DNA of 64,000 nt from positions 87,741 through 151,740 of the IMG/VR virus record IMGVR_UViG_3300034103_001442; one strand, 5' to 3'. The position numbers and the translations under genes are program-made. The notes beneath the pieces are model-generated. The model had not been told where the DNA came from. It saw only the letters and a list, made by a program, of their open reading frames with translations, and ran no database searches. This stretch comes from a virus. Below are positions 53,331-63,400 of the stretch, one piece after another (within the stretch, counting starts at the first letter, position 1; the number at the start of each line of letters is the position of its first letter).

Positions 53331-54981
53331 AATTGCGGAAATCTGGTGCATCAGTAACGCCGAACTCATTTCTGAATTCGTCTTTCATTTCTGATACTGG
53401 TATATTGATTTTCGCATCTTCTTCTTCATCGCCACTGGAATACATGCCAAAGGGGAGCATTTCCTCCTCAAGCATGCGTTCGTTTTGTTCAACTATTTTC
53501 TTACGTATATCTAGGTCAGTTAGTTCTTTCAAATAGGGTTGAGTTGTCAACCAACTGAACAACACACAACACATCACCAAGTCATCATTACCCTCTTCAG
53601 CCTCATATGACTTACCTTTAAGAGTAAATCGAGAAAGTTCATAAATGGTATCATAATCTTCAATAATAAGTTTATCAGATTCGATTAATGTTTTCAATGT
53701 AGCACAGCCAATACGTTTGACCTGCTGGGTTGTTCTAATTCCATAGTGAGTTGTTGTAGCAAACCCACCTGAGAGCGATTGACCAGAGCGTCCATTGTTT
53801 GCTGACACTAAAAGGTTTTCATACTCAAGGTCATAATGAATAATATCAGCCACTTGCTGACCAATGTCATTTGTCTCAACTAAAATGAGAGCGTTATTAT
53901 ACATTTTCGCTGTATCATGAATAATATTTGGGTACACCAACGGCGAGATCAAATTATTCTTAAATGTAGCAACAACCCTATACGGGAAAGTTGAAACGTT
54001 TACAACAATGAATGCTGAGTAGTCCGCGCCTGCACCACGTGATGTATCTACAACAATAGAATAAATGACCCCTTTCTCAGGCTCTTGGTACATTTTAAAC
54101 CCAAGGTCGTTTGTTTTGATTGGGCGTTTAAACGCAAGCATGCGGAGTTTGTTTGGGTGAACCAGTGTGTTTGCTGACCCGAGAAACTCACACTCGTATT
54201 CTTGTCTAAACTGATCTTCAGAGGTGTTGCTGATAGTTTCTTGACGCCACTTATCATCACGCCCAGGAATATCAGACCAGTGAACATCCACACGCTCATA
54301 AAAGTTTCTACCCTCAACGGAATCCATCCACAGTTTATAGAACAGGTTCATTCCATTTGGGGTTGAGGTGATTAAAACTTTTGACGTTTGACCAGAAGAA
54401 ATCGTTGGGTAAACGGATGCAAAAAACTCTTCCTGAATATTTGTAGGAACGAATGCAAACTCATCAAGGTAAACGAGGTTGAACGATCCACCACGAATCG
54501 CTGATGATGAGGTCGCTGATGCTAGAATTTTCGAGCCATTTTCGAGTTCAATATTACCCTTGTTCCATTCTGATACACCCATTTGTAACCATTTTGGTAG
54601 GTGCTCAAACATCAACTGAATACGGGATAGAATTTCGCGTGCTTGGCGGTCTTTGTTTGCTAGGATAGCGACATTATAGTCAGAGGTAAACAAAACTTTC
54701 CAAAGCAGGTATGCCGCCACAGTTGTTGTTTTACCGACCTGACGAGGCATTTTACAAATGACGAAACGATTGGAGTCAAACTTTACTACCATTTCTTCCT
54801 GAAATTTCCACAGGTCGAAATTCACCAAACCCTTATCAACATTTACGATTTTGCAGTATGTTTTGACGAAATGAATTATGTCTTGAGAGCACTTTAAATA
54901 CTCAAGCACTTGCTCTTGTGTATACTCGACTTTTACATTTGAACGTTTAAGACGAGGATTACCGAGGTAATTATCAGCCAT
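53326..54981 (-). CDS. 17: terminase large subunit (T4 gp17)
   Basis: A 551-residue packaging motor and nuclease. ATPase: PRQVGKTT (79-86, Walker A), LVYLDEFAF (Walker B and catalytic Glu), STPNG (motif C-like). RNase H-like nuclease from about residue 350: IVVDTSRGAGADYSAF with catalytic Asp, LVETNDIG, and EAEEGNDDLVM. T4 gp17 is 610 long. Confidence 0.96.
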   Translation of the reverse strand: MADNYLGNPRLKRSNVKVEYTQEQVLEYLKCSQDIIHFVKTYCKIVNVDKGLVNFDLWKFQEEMVVKFDSNRFVICKMPRQVGKTTTVAAYLLWKVLFTSDYNVAILANKDRQAREILSRIQLMFEHLPKWLQMGVSEWNKGNIELENGSKILASATSSSAIRGGSFNLVYLDEFAFVPTNIQEEFFASVYPTISSGQTSKVLITSTPNGMNLFYKLWMDSVEGRNFYERVDVHWSDIPGRDDKWRQETISNTSEDQFRQEYECEFLGSANTLVHPNKLRMLAFKRPIKTNDLGFKMYQEPEKGVIYSIVVDTSRGAGADYSAFIVVNVSTFPYRVVATFKNNLISPLVYPNIIHDTAKMYNNALILVETNDIGQQVADIIHYDLEYENLLVSANNGRSGQSLSGGFATTTHYGIRTTQQVKRIGCATLKTLIESDKLIIEDYDTIYELSRFTLKGKSYEAEEGNDDLVMCCVLFSWLTTQPYLKELTDLDIRKKIVEQNERMLEEEMLPFGMYSSGDEEEDAKINIPVSEMKDEFRNEFGVTDAPDFRNL

Positions 54982-55375
54982 TGTCTCTTTTATTCTGTAT
55001 CAGTTTTTGAAGTTCAGCAGTGCTGCCAACAAACAGGTTGTTATTGGTGACAGTTTTTTCTTTTGCTTCTTCTTGCTTGAACAAATCTTTCTTTTTCTTT
55101 TGCAGGTCAACTAGGTCTTTGTTTGCGGCAACGAGTGTGTTGATTAAACCAGACAACACTTCATAGGCTCTAGGATGTTGTGATTGTTTAGCAACATCAA
55201 GCATATCAAAGAGTGCCTCTTGACCCTTTTCGATTACATCATACAAATTTTCGCGAGCATAGGAGTAATCTTTTTCTGCTTCATTATTTACTGGTTCAAC
55301 TACAGCAGGTAGATTTTCAACTTTTTGTTCTTCGGTATTTGGTGCGATGTTTAGTATTTTATCTAGATCATTCAT
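54974..55375 (-). CDS. 16: terminase small subunit (T4 gp16)
   Basis: A 133-residue helical protein regulating packaging initiation. NLYDVIEKGQEALFDMLDVAKQSQHPRAYEVLSGLINTLVAANKDLVDLQKKKKDL is typical of gp16 central coiled coil. Overlaps gp17 start by 8 bases. Confidence 0.93.
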   Translation of the reverse strand: MNDLDKILNIAPNTEEQKVENLPAVVEPVNNEAEKDYSYARENLYDVIEKGQEALFDMLDVAKQSQHPRAYEVLSGLINTLVAANKDLVDLQKKKKDLFKQEEAKEKTVTNNNLFVGSTAELQKLIQNKRDNG

Positions 55376-56199
55376 TAAATATTCTCAGTGAACTCAGTTA
55401 TAAATCCATAGTTATCCGTAGCGTCAATTTGGCTACTAGGAACGGAAAGTGCAGCATTGCTTGTTGGTGCGCCATTAGCCAGCATACCAGGAGTTACCTC
55501 AATCAGTGCTGTATTTGCTAGTGAAGTGTTGGCGATAATTGGCGACACGTTTGAGTTGCGAACGTCGATTTCAGCAGCCTTGATGAGTGTAGTTTTCTTA
55601 ACTGGACCAAACACATACGCCTTCATTGTAAAGTTCAATGTCCAAATGATTGAACGTCTTGTTTCAAAATTACCCTCATATGAATCTTCAGTGTTGACAC
55701 TGTTCAAAATGATAGGTAGATCATATGTTCCACCCATTGATGGGAGCAACTCTACAGTTGGTGTCCACTCTGGTGTAAAGTATGGAAGAATTTGCTCAAC
55801 AATTTTTGTTCCATCTTCAGCATTTTTAACCATAATGTACAAAGTGAAACCGATGTTATATGGCACTGGCTGATACATGTAACTGACTTCATCAGCATCA
55901 GTTTCGCTTTGCTTGTATCGTTTGTTCAGTGTGTTTAATTTTCGGCTTGAGTCATATTCGAAACTTGTCATTTCAAAAGACATGCGCGGGAGAACGATAC
56001 CGATTTTGCGGTTGAGTTCTGGGTCAGCACCTAAACGAGCAAGAAACTTTTCTTTTGGTCCATATGATAATGGAATTTTCAATGTCTGAATAGTCTCACC
56101 AGTGCTATTTTGGCGAGTGACATATAGGTTATTAAACAGTGTACCAAACAGTACAACGTACTTTCTTAATACATTATGTGACCAAGTTTTACCAAACAT
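55375..56199 (-). CDS. 15: tail sheath terminator (T4 gp15)
   Basis: A 274-residue ring protein capping tube and sheath (T4 272). SHNVLRKYVVLFGTLFNNLYVTRQNSTGE, VLPRMSFEMTSFEYDSSRKLNTL and IIWTLNFTMKAYVFGPV match gp15. Overlaps both neighbours by one base. Confidence 0.94.
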   Translation of the reverse strand: MFGKTWSHNVLRKYVVLFGTLFNNLYVTRQNSTGETIQTLKIPLSYGPKEKFLARLGADPELNRKIGIVLPRMSFEMTSFEYDSSRKLNTLNKRYKQSETDADEVSYMYQPVPYNIGFTLYIMVKNAEDGTKIVEQILPYFTPEWTPTVELLPSMGGTYDLPIILNSVNTEDSYEGNFETRRSIIWTLNFTMKAYVFGPVKKTTLIKAAEIDVRNSNVSPIIANTSLANTALIEVTPGMLANGAPTSNAALSVPSSQIDATDNYGFITEFTENI

Positions 56200-56927
56200 T
56201 AGATGTCACCCTCTGAGAACGGATCAATCTCACTAAAGTTGATGATTGAATCAGCCTCAGCCTCAATTTCATCATTATCAGCAAGTGAGTCAGTTGCTTG
56301 TGTATCAAAGTTGTATTGATCTTGAACGATGTCATATCCATCATCAGATGAAATTATGTAACCATCTTCAGCCAATATTGCATATACACTCATATTTACT
56401 GAATGGTCACGCTCAATTTTATCAATGGCTGCGATACCTGTTGATAGTTTCTCGCCGCTGTATTCAAACATTTCAGCAACGACATCATACATTTGAATTG
56501 AGCCCATCTGATAAAAGACGGCATTTTTGTTTACGTATTTAATAACAAACAAACGATCAGCCATTGGGAGGTAAATCAGGTCGCCTTCCCTTGGGCGTTC
56601 GATACTTTCGTAATTTCCGATTTCATCGGTAAAATTACGGACTGAAACTGTGAAGGTTACTTGATCTCGAATTTCAAGATTGAACTTGGATAGAAATGCT
56701 CCATCACCTTCATAACTATCATAACTGCGAATGTACATGTCAATTTCATACGCCATTGTATATTCGCTAACTGAGTCCTCGCCGTAAATCTCATCTTTGT
56801 TTTTGATTCGACGTGGGACATAGTACATGTCATGTCCATAAATCTTAATGGACTCCATGACCAAATTTTCAATCAACAGCTGTTCTTGGCTGTTGTTAAA
56901 ATTATTGAAATAAAAATTGGTAGCCAT
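56199..56927 (-). CDS. 14: neck protein (T4 gp14)
   Basis: A 242-residue head-completion protein (T4 256): ESIKIYGHDMYYVPRRIKNKDEIYGEDSVSEY and GDLIYLPMADRLFVIKYVNKNAVFYQMGS are hallmark segments. C-terminus acidic. Works with gp13 to close the head and join the tail. Confidence 0.95.
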   Translation of the reverse strand: MATNFYFNNFNNSQEQLLIENLVMESIKIYGHDMYYVPRRIKNKDEIYGEDSVSEYTMAYEIDMYIRSYDSYEGDGAFLSKFNLEIRDQVTFTVSVRNFTDEIGNYESIERPREGDLIYLPMADRLFVIKYVNKNAVFYQMGSIQMYDVVAEMFEYSGEKLSTGIAAIDKIERDHSVNMSVYAILAEDGYIISSDDGYDIVQDQYNFDTQATDSLADNDEIEAEADSIINFSEIDPFSEGDI

Positions 56928-57670
56928 TACCCAATCATATCCGTGACAGGCAGACTGTATGAGTTGATCATCTCATTTTCCATCTTTTCGATTTCAGCCT
57001 GAGCATCGGTCAAAATTCTCTCACCGTTGAACTGAACACCACCTGGCAAATTCATTCCAGTGAACTTGGTGAGGTTAGTACCCCACTGGTACTTGATCTT
57101 GGCTGTTGTATAGTTTTGCAACCAACGATCCCCCCAAGCATCTGACCAAGTGGCTGGGTCAACGATTTCATATGCCTCAACGATTAAGAACTGACCAGGA
57201 GTAAACACTGACCAGTTGGCATCAATATGCAAACGATCACGGTGACGTGTGTAACGAATTGGCTGACGACCGACCAACAACTCTTGCAGCAATGCGATAT
57301 GTTCCATGACTTGATAGTATGGAACGAGGGAGACGTTTGTCAGTGTGTACAGGTCATTCAGAGCGATCTGATAACGAATATTGAACAGGTCATCAGATGT
57401 GATTGCTGGGTCTGAAATCTGAAACACACTCACAACACCGATGATGTTTTCGGGTAGTGTGATATAACGATTTGTGATATCATCAGATGTAATCTGATAT
57501 TTGTAGTAGGTTTTTTCAGAACCGTCGAAATGGTAGTCCCAGTAGTAACGGATCGATTCATCAATACGATCCTCTACTTGGTCGTCATCAACGTTGATTT
57601 CAATGACTGGTTTACCGAGTTTGCGGAGGCAATACTCTTTGAATTCTGCTCTTGAAGTAGGAACTGCCAT
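56927..57670 (-). CDS. 13: neck protein (T4 gp13)
   Basis: A 247-residue portal-binding adaptor (T4 309): EFKEYCLRKLGKPVIEINVDDDQVEDRIDESIRYYWDYHFDGSEK, and LQNYTTAKIKYQWGTNLTKFTGMNLPGGVQFNGE are diagnostic. Shorter C-terminus than T4. Late promoter at 57696. Confidence 0.95.
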   Translation of the reverse strand: MAVPTSRAEFKEYCLRKLGKPVIEINVDDDQVEDRIDESIRYYWDYHFDGSEKTYYKYQITSDDITNRYITLPENIIGVVSVFQISDPAITSDDLFNIRYQIALNDLYTLTNVSLVPYYQVMEHIALLQELLVGRQPIRYTRHRDRLHIDANWSVFTPGQFLIVEAYEIVDPATWSDAWGDRWLQNYTTAKIKYQWGTNLTKFTGMNLPGGVQFNGERILTDAQAEIEKMENEMINSYSLPVTDMIG

Positions 57671-57695
57671 TTTGTTATCCTATGTTGGTTTCTTT

Positions 57696-57703
57696 TATTT
57701 ATT
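57696..57703 (-). promoter_or_regulatory. late promoter of genes 13-17
   Basis: Minus strand AATAAATA, 26 bases before the gp13 ATG. Confidence 0.65.
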
Positions 57704-57717
57704 AAACCCAACTCGGA

Positions 57718-57753
57718 AATTAAAACACCCCTGTGGCGGCAACCACAGGGGTG
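57718..57753 (-). terminator. rho-independent terminator
   Basis: Minus strand 11-bp stem CACCCCTGTGG/CCACAGGGGTG with a 6-base loop, then TTTTAATTT. Confidence 0.88.
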
Positions 57754-57767
57754 TGTGTCAGTTGATA

Positions 57768-57989
57768 TTACTGAACTGCTGCTGGTGCAGGTTGTGGTGT
57801 CATTCCACCCTGAGCGGCTGCAACTTGTGGTTGCGCCTGCCCAACGATCTTTCTGAGAAGACCGTCTACAACACGGTGTGGGAGTTCTTGAAGAGCGCCC
57901 ATGATTACGTTCAATTCCTGAACAGTCAATTCAACTTTCACCGTTGGTGTTTCTTGCTGTACCAACTTATCTAATTGCTCATTTGCCAT
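57768..57989 (-). CDS. small helical protein with Ala/Pro/Gln tail (73 aa)
   Basis: MANEQLDKLVQQETPTVKVELTVQELNVIMGALQELPHRVVDGLLRKI... then an unstructured AQPQVAAAQGGMTPQPAP tail. AAGGAG ribosome site, CTAAATA late promoter variant at 58043-58050 and a strong terminator make it a single-gene late unit. Probable structural or assembly factor; unknown. Confidence 0.75.
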   Translation of the reverse strand: MANEQLDKLVQQETPTVKVELTVQELNVIMGALQELPHRVVDGLLRKIVGQAQPQVAAAQGGMTPQPAPAAVQ

Positions 57990-58042
57990 TTTATATCTCC
58001 TTACAATTGTAAATTACCAGCCCGAATCGGCACTGGTGTTTC

Positions 58043-58050
58043 TATTTAGT
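58043..58050 (-). promoter_or_regulatory. late promoter variant ACTAAATA
   Basis: Minus strand ACTAAATA overlapping the stop codon of the upstream gene; 54 bases before the 57989 ATG. Confidence 0.5.
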
Positions 58051-58525
58051 TGCTCAAACTCTCAAGTTCTGCTACAACCGCTTCATAACGACTTTTCAAA
58101 ACAGAAATTTGGTCCAAAAAGTTTTTTGCTTCCCCTTTCAAGTCTGCAATTTGCACTTCTAAATTTTCTTCTAGCGGCTCGGTTGGGGGCATAAATTTTG
58201 GCGCTGGTTGCCATGGTTTGTTTTTATAAACCAACTCTGGATTTAGAGATTTATAAAGTTTTTCATCCACAATCGGTTTCAAACTTTCTTCATCCAATTG
58301 TGTTTTCAACCATGAAATAACCATTTCTTCGCTTATTTGCTCGTATTGAATGAAAGATTCTGGATTTGGGTCTGGTACATCAACAACACCGAATGTATGT
58401 TCTGCCGCCCCATTTTCATTTCTTACAACATAAACCCAGTGAATTTTTTTCACAATATTTTGCAAACCGTTAGCAGATGGTTTGACTTCTAAATTTGCGA
58501 TTTCCCAGTAATACGTATTAGACAT
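58046..58525 (-). CDS. DUF7936-like tail-region protein (159 aa)
   Basis: Paralogue of the 60078-60440 product: both open with TYYWEIANLEVK / TYTWKVKQLKK, then PESFIQYEQISEEMVISWLK / PDSFVAYEDLTEEMVLDWIK and a Pro-rich PWQPAP / PWAPP. It adds a C-terminal coiled coil (residues 118-157). The family seems to be DUF7936 (memory), found by tail fibre genes. Possible fibre-associated or chaperone protein. Confidence 0.75.
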   Translation of the reverse strand: MSNTYYWEIANLEVKPSANGLQNIVKKIHWVYVVRNENGAAEHTFGVVDVPDPNPESFIQYEQISEEMVISWLKTQLDEESLKPIVDEKLYKSLNPELVYKNKPWQPAPKFMPPTEPLEENLEVQIADLKGEAKNFLDQISVLKSRYEAVVAELESLSN

Positions 58526-58537
58526 TTTTTTATACCC

Positions 58538-58951
58538 TTAAATTACTTTAAACATTTCCCAGTAAAAAGTTTTTGCTCCTTCTGGAGAAGTATGAGTGAA
58601 TTGTATAGTGGTGCTTGTTTGTTTTGATACGGTCATACTGATAGTGCTCATCGACCCAACTTGAACATTAGCAGAAGAAACTGCGATTATGCCTGACCAA
58701 TACTGCGGTAAAGTTGTCGTAGAGTAATTAAGGTTTGGCGACCACCCATTTAACCAATAAATTCCTTCGTGCTGAGTTCCTGTTCCAAACGTATACAAAG
58801 TGGTTAGTGTTGCATTTGCTACTGAAGCAGTTGTGGTGGACCAAGCAGTTATTGGTTTCATACTACCAGCCGTTCCAGCGCCCAAAGTCAAACTGGCAGT
58901 ATCACTACCAGCGGTTGCAGGACTTGTTCCATCTGCCACTACGTATCCCAT
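58538..58951 (-). CDS. small beta-rich tail-region protein 1 (137 aa)
   Basis: Ser/Thr/Gly-rich, all-beta, no charge clusters: MGYVVADGTSPATAGSDTASLTLGAG, SMSTISMTVSKQTSTTIQFTHTSPEGAKTFYWEMFKVI. Shares size, composition and C-terminal style (FxW.M..) with the next two genes, suggesting small virion beta-sandwich proteins. Function unknown. Confidence 0.7.
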   Translation of the reverse strand: MGYVVADGTSPATAGSDTASLTLGAGTAGSMKPITAWSTTTASVANATLTTLYTFGTGTQHEGIYWLNGWSPNLNYSTTTLPQYWSGIIAVSSANVQVGSMSTISMTVSKQTSTTIQFTHTSPEGAKTFYWEMFKVI

Positions 58952-58958
58952 ATTTACC

Positions 58959-59357
58959 TCAATTAAAAACTAATGCTGTTGCGTAAATATTTCTGGCAAC
59001 GCTTGCGGTATTATTTACATACAAAGAGTCACCAACAACGTATAAACTAATACCGCCCACAAAAGAGGCTATTGGCGTGGTTTGCAAAATTAATGTATTA
59101 GAATAATACATAAAACCTTGCACTCCGTAACCAACGCGATCAAATCCCCCCGTAGAAGAATTATCCGTCATAACGAAAAATAAACCCGATACTCCTGATG
59201 GATATGAGTAATTCCATCCAAATTGATTAATTATTTGAAACCCACCAGCACCAGTTGCGTAAACATAAAAATCTTCCAAACAATGAACAGGATTTGTGGT
59301 AGAAGTTGTTATAGAAGAATTTGAATACAAAGATGTCGTTTTCGCGGAAATTGCCAT
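58959..59357 (-). CDS. small beta-rich tail-region protein 2 (132 aa)
   Basis: Start set at ATG 59357 (MAISAKTTSLYSNSS) with GGAGG upstream. All-beta, Tyr/Gly/Ser-rich, with one Cys (VHCLEDFYVYATGAGGFQIINQFGWNYSYP). Likely virion protein by position; no family recognised. Confidence 0.7.
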   Translation of the reverse strand: MAISAKTTSLYSNSSITTSTTNPVHCLEDFYVYATGAGGFQIINQFGWNYSYPSGVSGLFFVMTDNSSTGGFDRVGYGVQGFMYYSNTLILQTTPIASFVGGISLYVVGDSLYVNNTASVARNIYATALVFN

Positions 59358-59359
59358 GT

Positions 59360-59782
59360 TCAACCTCCAGATCTAATTAGTGGAGTGATCATCCAATTGA
59401 ATGTTTTTGTGACACCAGAAGTGTTGGTAAGTCTTACAAAACCACTAACCACAGTGATTGTAAGACCGCCTGTGACGGGCATGAAATAAAAAGTGCTAGA
59501 AGTGTAAGCCCCATTAGAGAATACATTACCAGTAGTACCTGATATTCTTTTCATCACTATTGCTGAATGATATGAAGTATAATCTGTAGAATATGCAGAA
59601 ACAACGAACGCAGTGCAACTTGTATCGGCTACTGAAAACACATTCCAAAAATCAGCAGTGTCAATCGTCCGTTGCCCACCAAAACCGCCAAGCCCACCAC
59701 GTTGACCTGAAGTTGGGTATACGCTAACTGCAGAATTTCCAGAATATGGATACCCTGTCCCGCCATTAACGCCAAGACCCAT
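59360..59782 (-). CDS. small beta-rich tail-region protein 3 (140 aa)
   Basis: N-terminal Gly-rich segment (MGLGVNGGTGYPYSGNSAVSV, GQRGGLGGFGGQR) followed by a beta domain (TFYFMPVTGGLTITVVSGFVRLTNTSGVTKTFNWMI). Packed between the two other beta proteins with 2-3-base gaps. Candidate fibre-tip or decoration protein. Confidence 0.7.
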   Translation of the reverse strand: MGLGVNGGTGYPYSGNSAVSVYPTSGQRGGLGGFGGQRTIDTADFWNVFSVADTSCTAFVVSAYSTDYTSYHSAIVMKRISGTTGNVFSNGAYTSSTFYFMPVTGGLTITVVSGFVRLTNTSGVTKTFNWMITPLIRSGG

Positions 59783-59784
59783 AA

Positions 59785-60072
59785 TTATCCTCCAATTGGC
59801 GTTGGGGCTGCTGCCGCTGCTGCTCCTGGTGCAGTATTTGCGTTTGCTGGATCTGTTGGGTCAACGAATGACACCACGCCAACAGACACTTTGTGTTTTA
59901 CTGCAGCCAAGTGCTCTTCTAAACGAACTGCCCAACCGTCAGCATCAACGGCACCATCTTTATATGGAACATTGATATGACGCTTGAAGACTTTACCTTC
60001 GTCATTTGTGAATGTAACTTCTACTGAAGTTGCATTATTTGCGATTTCTGGATTATTATATGTGATTGCCAT
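59785..60072 (-). CDS. tail-region protein (95 aa)
   Basis: MAITYNNPEIANNATSVEVTFTNDEGKVFKRHINVPYKDG..., beta domain then Ala/Pro tail (GAAAAAAPTPIGG). Such tails recur in genes here (57768, 60078), suggesting a shared module. Function unknown. Confidence 0.7.
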   Translation of the reverse strand: MAITYNNPEIANNATSVEVTFTNDEGKVFKRHINVPYKDGAVDADGWAVRLEEHLAAVKHKVSVGVVSFVDPTDPANANTAPGAAAAAAPTPIGG

Positions 60073-60077
60073 AACTA

Positions 60078-60440
60078 TTAACCTGCTGGTGCGGTGTTAG
60101 ATGCTGGTGGTGCCCATGGAAGTTGGCTGACTTCAACAACTGGGTTTTTCTTCAGGTCAATCTGCTTTGTGATTTGCTCATTGACATGATCCCAGTAACC
60201 GCCGACAACAACAGCCTTGATCCAATCAAGTACCATTTCTTCGGTGAGGTCTTCATAAGCAACGAAACTGTCTGGATTTACTTTAGAGAGATCAAATGGT
60301 GTTGCACCAGAAAATGAACCTTCATTTCCATCGGCATCTACGCCCTTGAGTTCCCATTGTGTTCCGACGATAACATCTGACAGACTGTTACCGCTTGTTT
60401 TCTTCAGTTGTTTTACTTTCCAAGTATATGTAAGTGACAT
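60078..60440 (-). CDS. DUF7936-like tail-region protein (120 aa)
   Basis: MSLTYTWKVKQLKKTSGNSLSDVIVGTQWELKG, then NPDSFVAYEDLTEEMVLDWIKAVVVGGYWDHVNEQITKQID and an Ala/Pro tail. Shorter paralogue of the 58046-58525 product. Located immediately downstream of the tail fibre gene, so a fibre-assembly factor or virion protein is plausible. Confidence 0.75.
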   Translation of the reverse strand: MSLTYTWKVKQLKKTSGNSLSDVIVGTQWELKGVDADGNEGSFSGATPFDLSKVNPDSFVAYEDLTEEMVLDWIKAVVVGGYWDHVNEQITKQIDLKKNPVVEVSQLPWAPPASNTAPAG

Positions 60441-60465
60441 TTCAATCTCCTTTGTGGAATGTTTG

Positions 60466-60473
60466 TATTTATT
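60466..60473 (-). promoter_or_regulatory. late promoter after the fibre gene
   Basis: Minus strand AATAAATA overlapping the fibre stop codon (a second copy 4 bases upstream), 25 bases before the 60440 ATG. Confidence 0.6.
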
Positions 60474-63400
60474 TATTCGAAAGAGCAGCCTTCAACTCGT
60501 CGATCTGCTTTTGTTGTTCTTTGATTGCTTCAATTAATAGACCAATCATGTTGCCGTATGCGACTGTTTTTGCTGAATCTGGATCAGACTCATCTGTGTT
60601 AAAGACCACTTCTGGTAACACTTTTTCAACCTCTTGCGCGATGACACCAGCATATTTTCTGCCCGTTTCATCGTTATTTTTCGTATAAGTGACACCGCGA
60701 ATTTTTGTAATTTTATCAATTGCATTAGAGATCAATTCAATATTTTCTTTGACTCTGATATCAGACAACGCAGTAATATTACCGCCAGCAGTGATGCTAC
60801 CATCGCCTTGATTAAATCTTATTTTTTCGTATGCAGTTCTGTTACCACTCTCGCGCGAAGGAACTGTAAATGATCTCAAATTTCCAGTTGAACTTTCAGC
60901 AGTCACGCAAAAATAATTGTTTGGGTTGTCATGATACAACCCCCAGCCAGTGTATGGTTCAAAATCAACAAAAATACCAGTCCAACCTTCAGTAGTGACT
61001 TGTTGCATACCAAAAGCAGCACCAGAAGAACTTGTCCCGCTAGAATTTATCAATAATCCTGGTTTGTTATAAGTAGCCGCATTTACAGAACCGTCTATAA
61101 ATACATTACCAGAATTAGTGACATATGCTTTCCTTACATCACCGAATATAAAATGAATTTCTGAACCACTAGTAGAAAGAGAAAGGGTGCTTGCAGCATA
61201 AATACCACCACGGTTCCAAGCAGCACCAAGTCTAACTTCACCAGAGTAAGCCTCAGGGTTTGATATTGATAAATTTCTGCTGCTATTTAAATATGGGATT
61301 TGATTTGTGCTGTTACCTACACTATATCCATCCACAGTATCCGCATCTAAACCAGAGCCTGAGCCGTCATTATTTGATGTCCAGTATGTTCCAGAAAATC
61401 CACTAACATTATCAGCAACACGAGCAGAATCAACACGAACACCATAGGTAGAAGAACCATTCCACCCCATGAGTGTTGGATATGATCCAGACCATGCTAC
61501 TGCGGCGTTTGTGTTATTTACGGATGTGCCATCAGGCGAGGTTGAATTTGAAGCATCAAATATTGTATGGCTGTTTCCGTAATTTTTCCAAGCAAGTTGA
61601 CCAACTACGTTATTGATAACAGTACTATCATTCCAATTTGATCGTGTTCTTGCTCGTGCAAATCCACTTGAATCGACTCCATCCAACGTATCAGCATCTA
61701 AACCAGAACCTGAACCGTCATTACCGCTGTTCCAATATTTTACCCAGCCACTCCAAGAATTTCCAGTGACATTTCTTTGATATAATTGGTTAGCATTATC
61801 TTCCCAACCCCAAGCAATTTGTGTACCCCAGTAATTGCCACTATTGCTATGACGCATTGATTCATAAAACCACCATGTTCCTGTCGGACCACCAGAAGAA
61901 ATATCACCGTGGAATTGATAACAGTTGACAGGTGTTGTGGTAAAAGCAGAATTCCAATCACTACTGGTATTTGTTTTACCGTAATAAGAATATAATGCAC
62001 CACTCGAATCTCTAACAGCGATTGTGCTTGCTGATAGGGAGGTTGATGGGTTTATACCATCAACAGTATCAGCATCAAGACCAGAACCACTACCGTCATT
62101 ACCAGCGTGCCAAGCAACATTACCACCAACATATAATGTATTTTCAACACGAACGTTGTTGTCGCCTTTGCCGACCGAAAAAATATCAGATCCCGTAAAT
62201 GGCGAATTATTGAAAAAACGAGTGCCGCCGTAGCCTGACGCTGCACCGATCTCGATGCCCGTGTGCCACGCAAGCGTTAGTCGGGTGTGAGTAGAGTATC
62301 CGTTGTTGTATTGCGGTTTGCAGTAAATTAGGTAGTAGGGATTTGTGTCCGTTCTCGCACCCCACGTTATTCCGCTGTTAATGGACGCCGCAGATGGGTC
62401 AGTGTCTGAATCAGACAGGTTGATGTGGCGGGTCACGCCAGAACTGGAACCGACCCTGAAAACAAACGTATTACTACTGTCAACATAGCGATTGCTCGCC
62501 ACTGAGCTGAATAGCGAGACAGCGCTGTTGGTGGTGAAATTGAGATACGAGCCGTCCCAGTACATACCGCGACGACTACCCCAAGTGTTGTCTGATGCTA
62601 ATGACCAAAATCCATTATTCTCGCCAGCAACATATGCACCATCAATCAATACGCCAATTTGCCCTGCGTTTGGTAGTCCATCACCAAGAACAAATTCGCC
62701 GCCGCTTGCACTAATGCCCTGAAGTCGGCTTCCTGGCAACCCACTGCCATACCAACTACCACTTTTTGTCCAAAATCCAGAAGAATCTACACCATCAAGT
62801 GTATCAGCATCAAGACCAGAGCCAGAGCCGTCAGAAGTTGATGTCCAAATTTGTTGCCAACTGTACCAGTTGCCATCATTCCAACCAGTGCGCAATAAAA
62901 TTTTATCACCAATATGAGGATAATATGTTTGCTGTAAACCTTGCCCATTGGCTTCGGTCACTAATAAATGACCGTAAGTATAAACGGAACCAGGATTGTT
63001 CGAACCTGAAAACGCACTGCCAGAAGCAACACCATACATACCAGGTGCAACATAATCGTTCCAATTAGAAGAAACACCAACTTGACCGACGCCTTTATCA
63101 TAAACAATTGATTGAAGGTTTACACCATCCAACAAGTCAGCATCAAGACCAGAGCCAGATCCGTCGTTTCCTGCGTGCCATACAGTGCTGCCGCTAACCT
63201 GTAACCCTAAATCAAAATGGAAAACTGACCCTGTATATCGTATATTATTGCTAGTGTAACCTCCTCTATGGAAATTGAGAACGATATTTCCTGCGTCACT
63301 ATTCTCTAAAGACAAAGTGTGATCAGCGTCTGGCCAACTACCAGTGTTAGTACCAATATTTCTGAACACTTGAAATCCAGCATTTACTGAATTATATACA

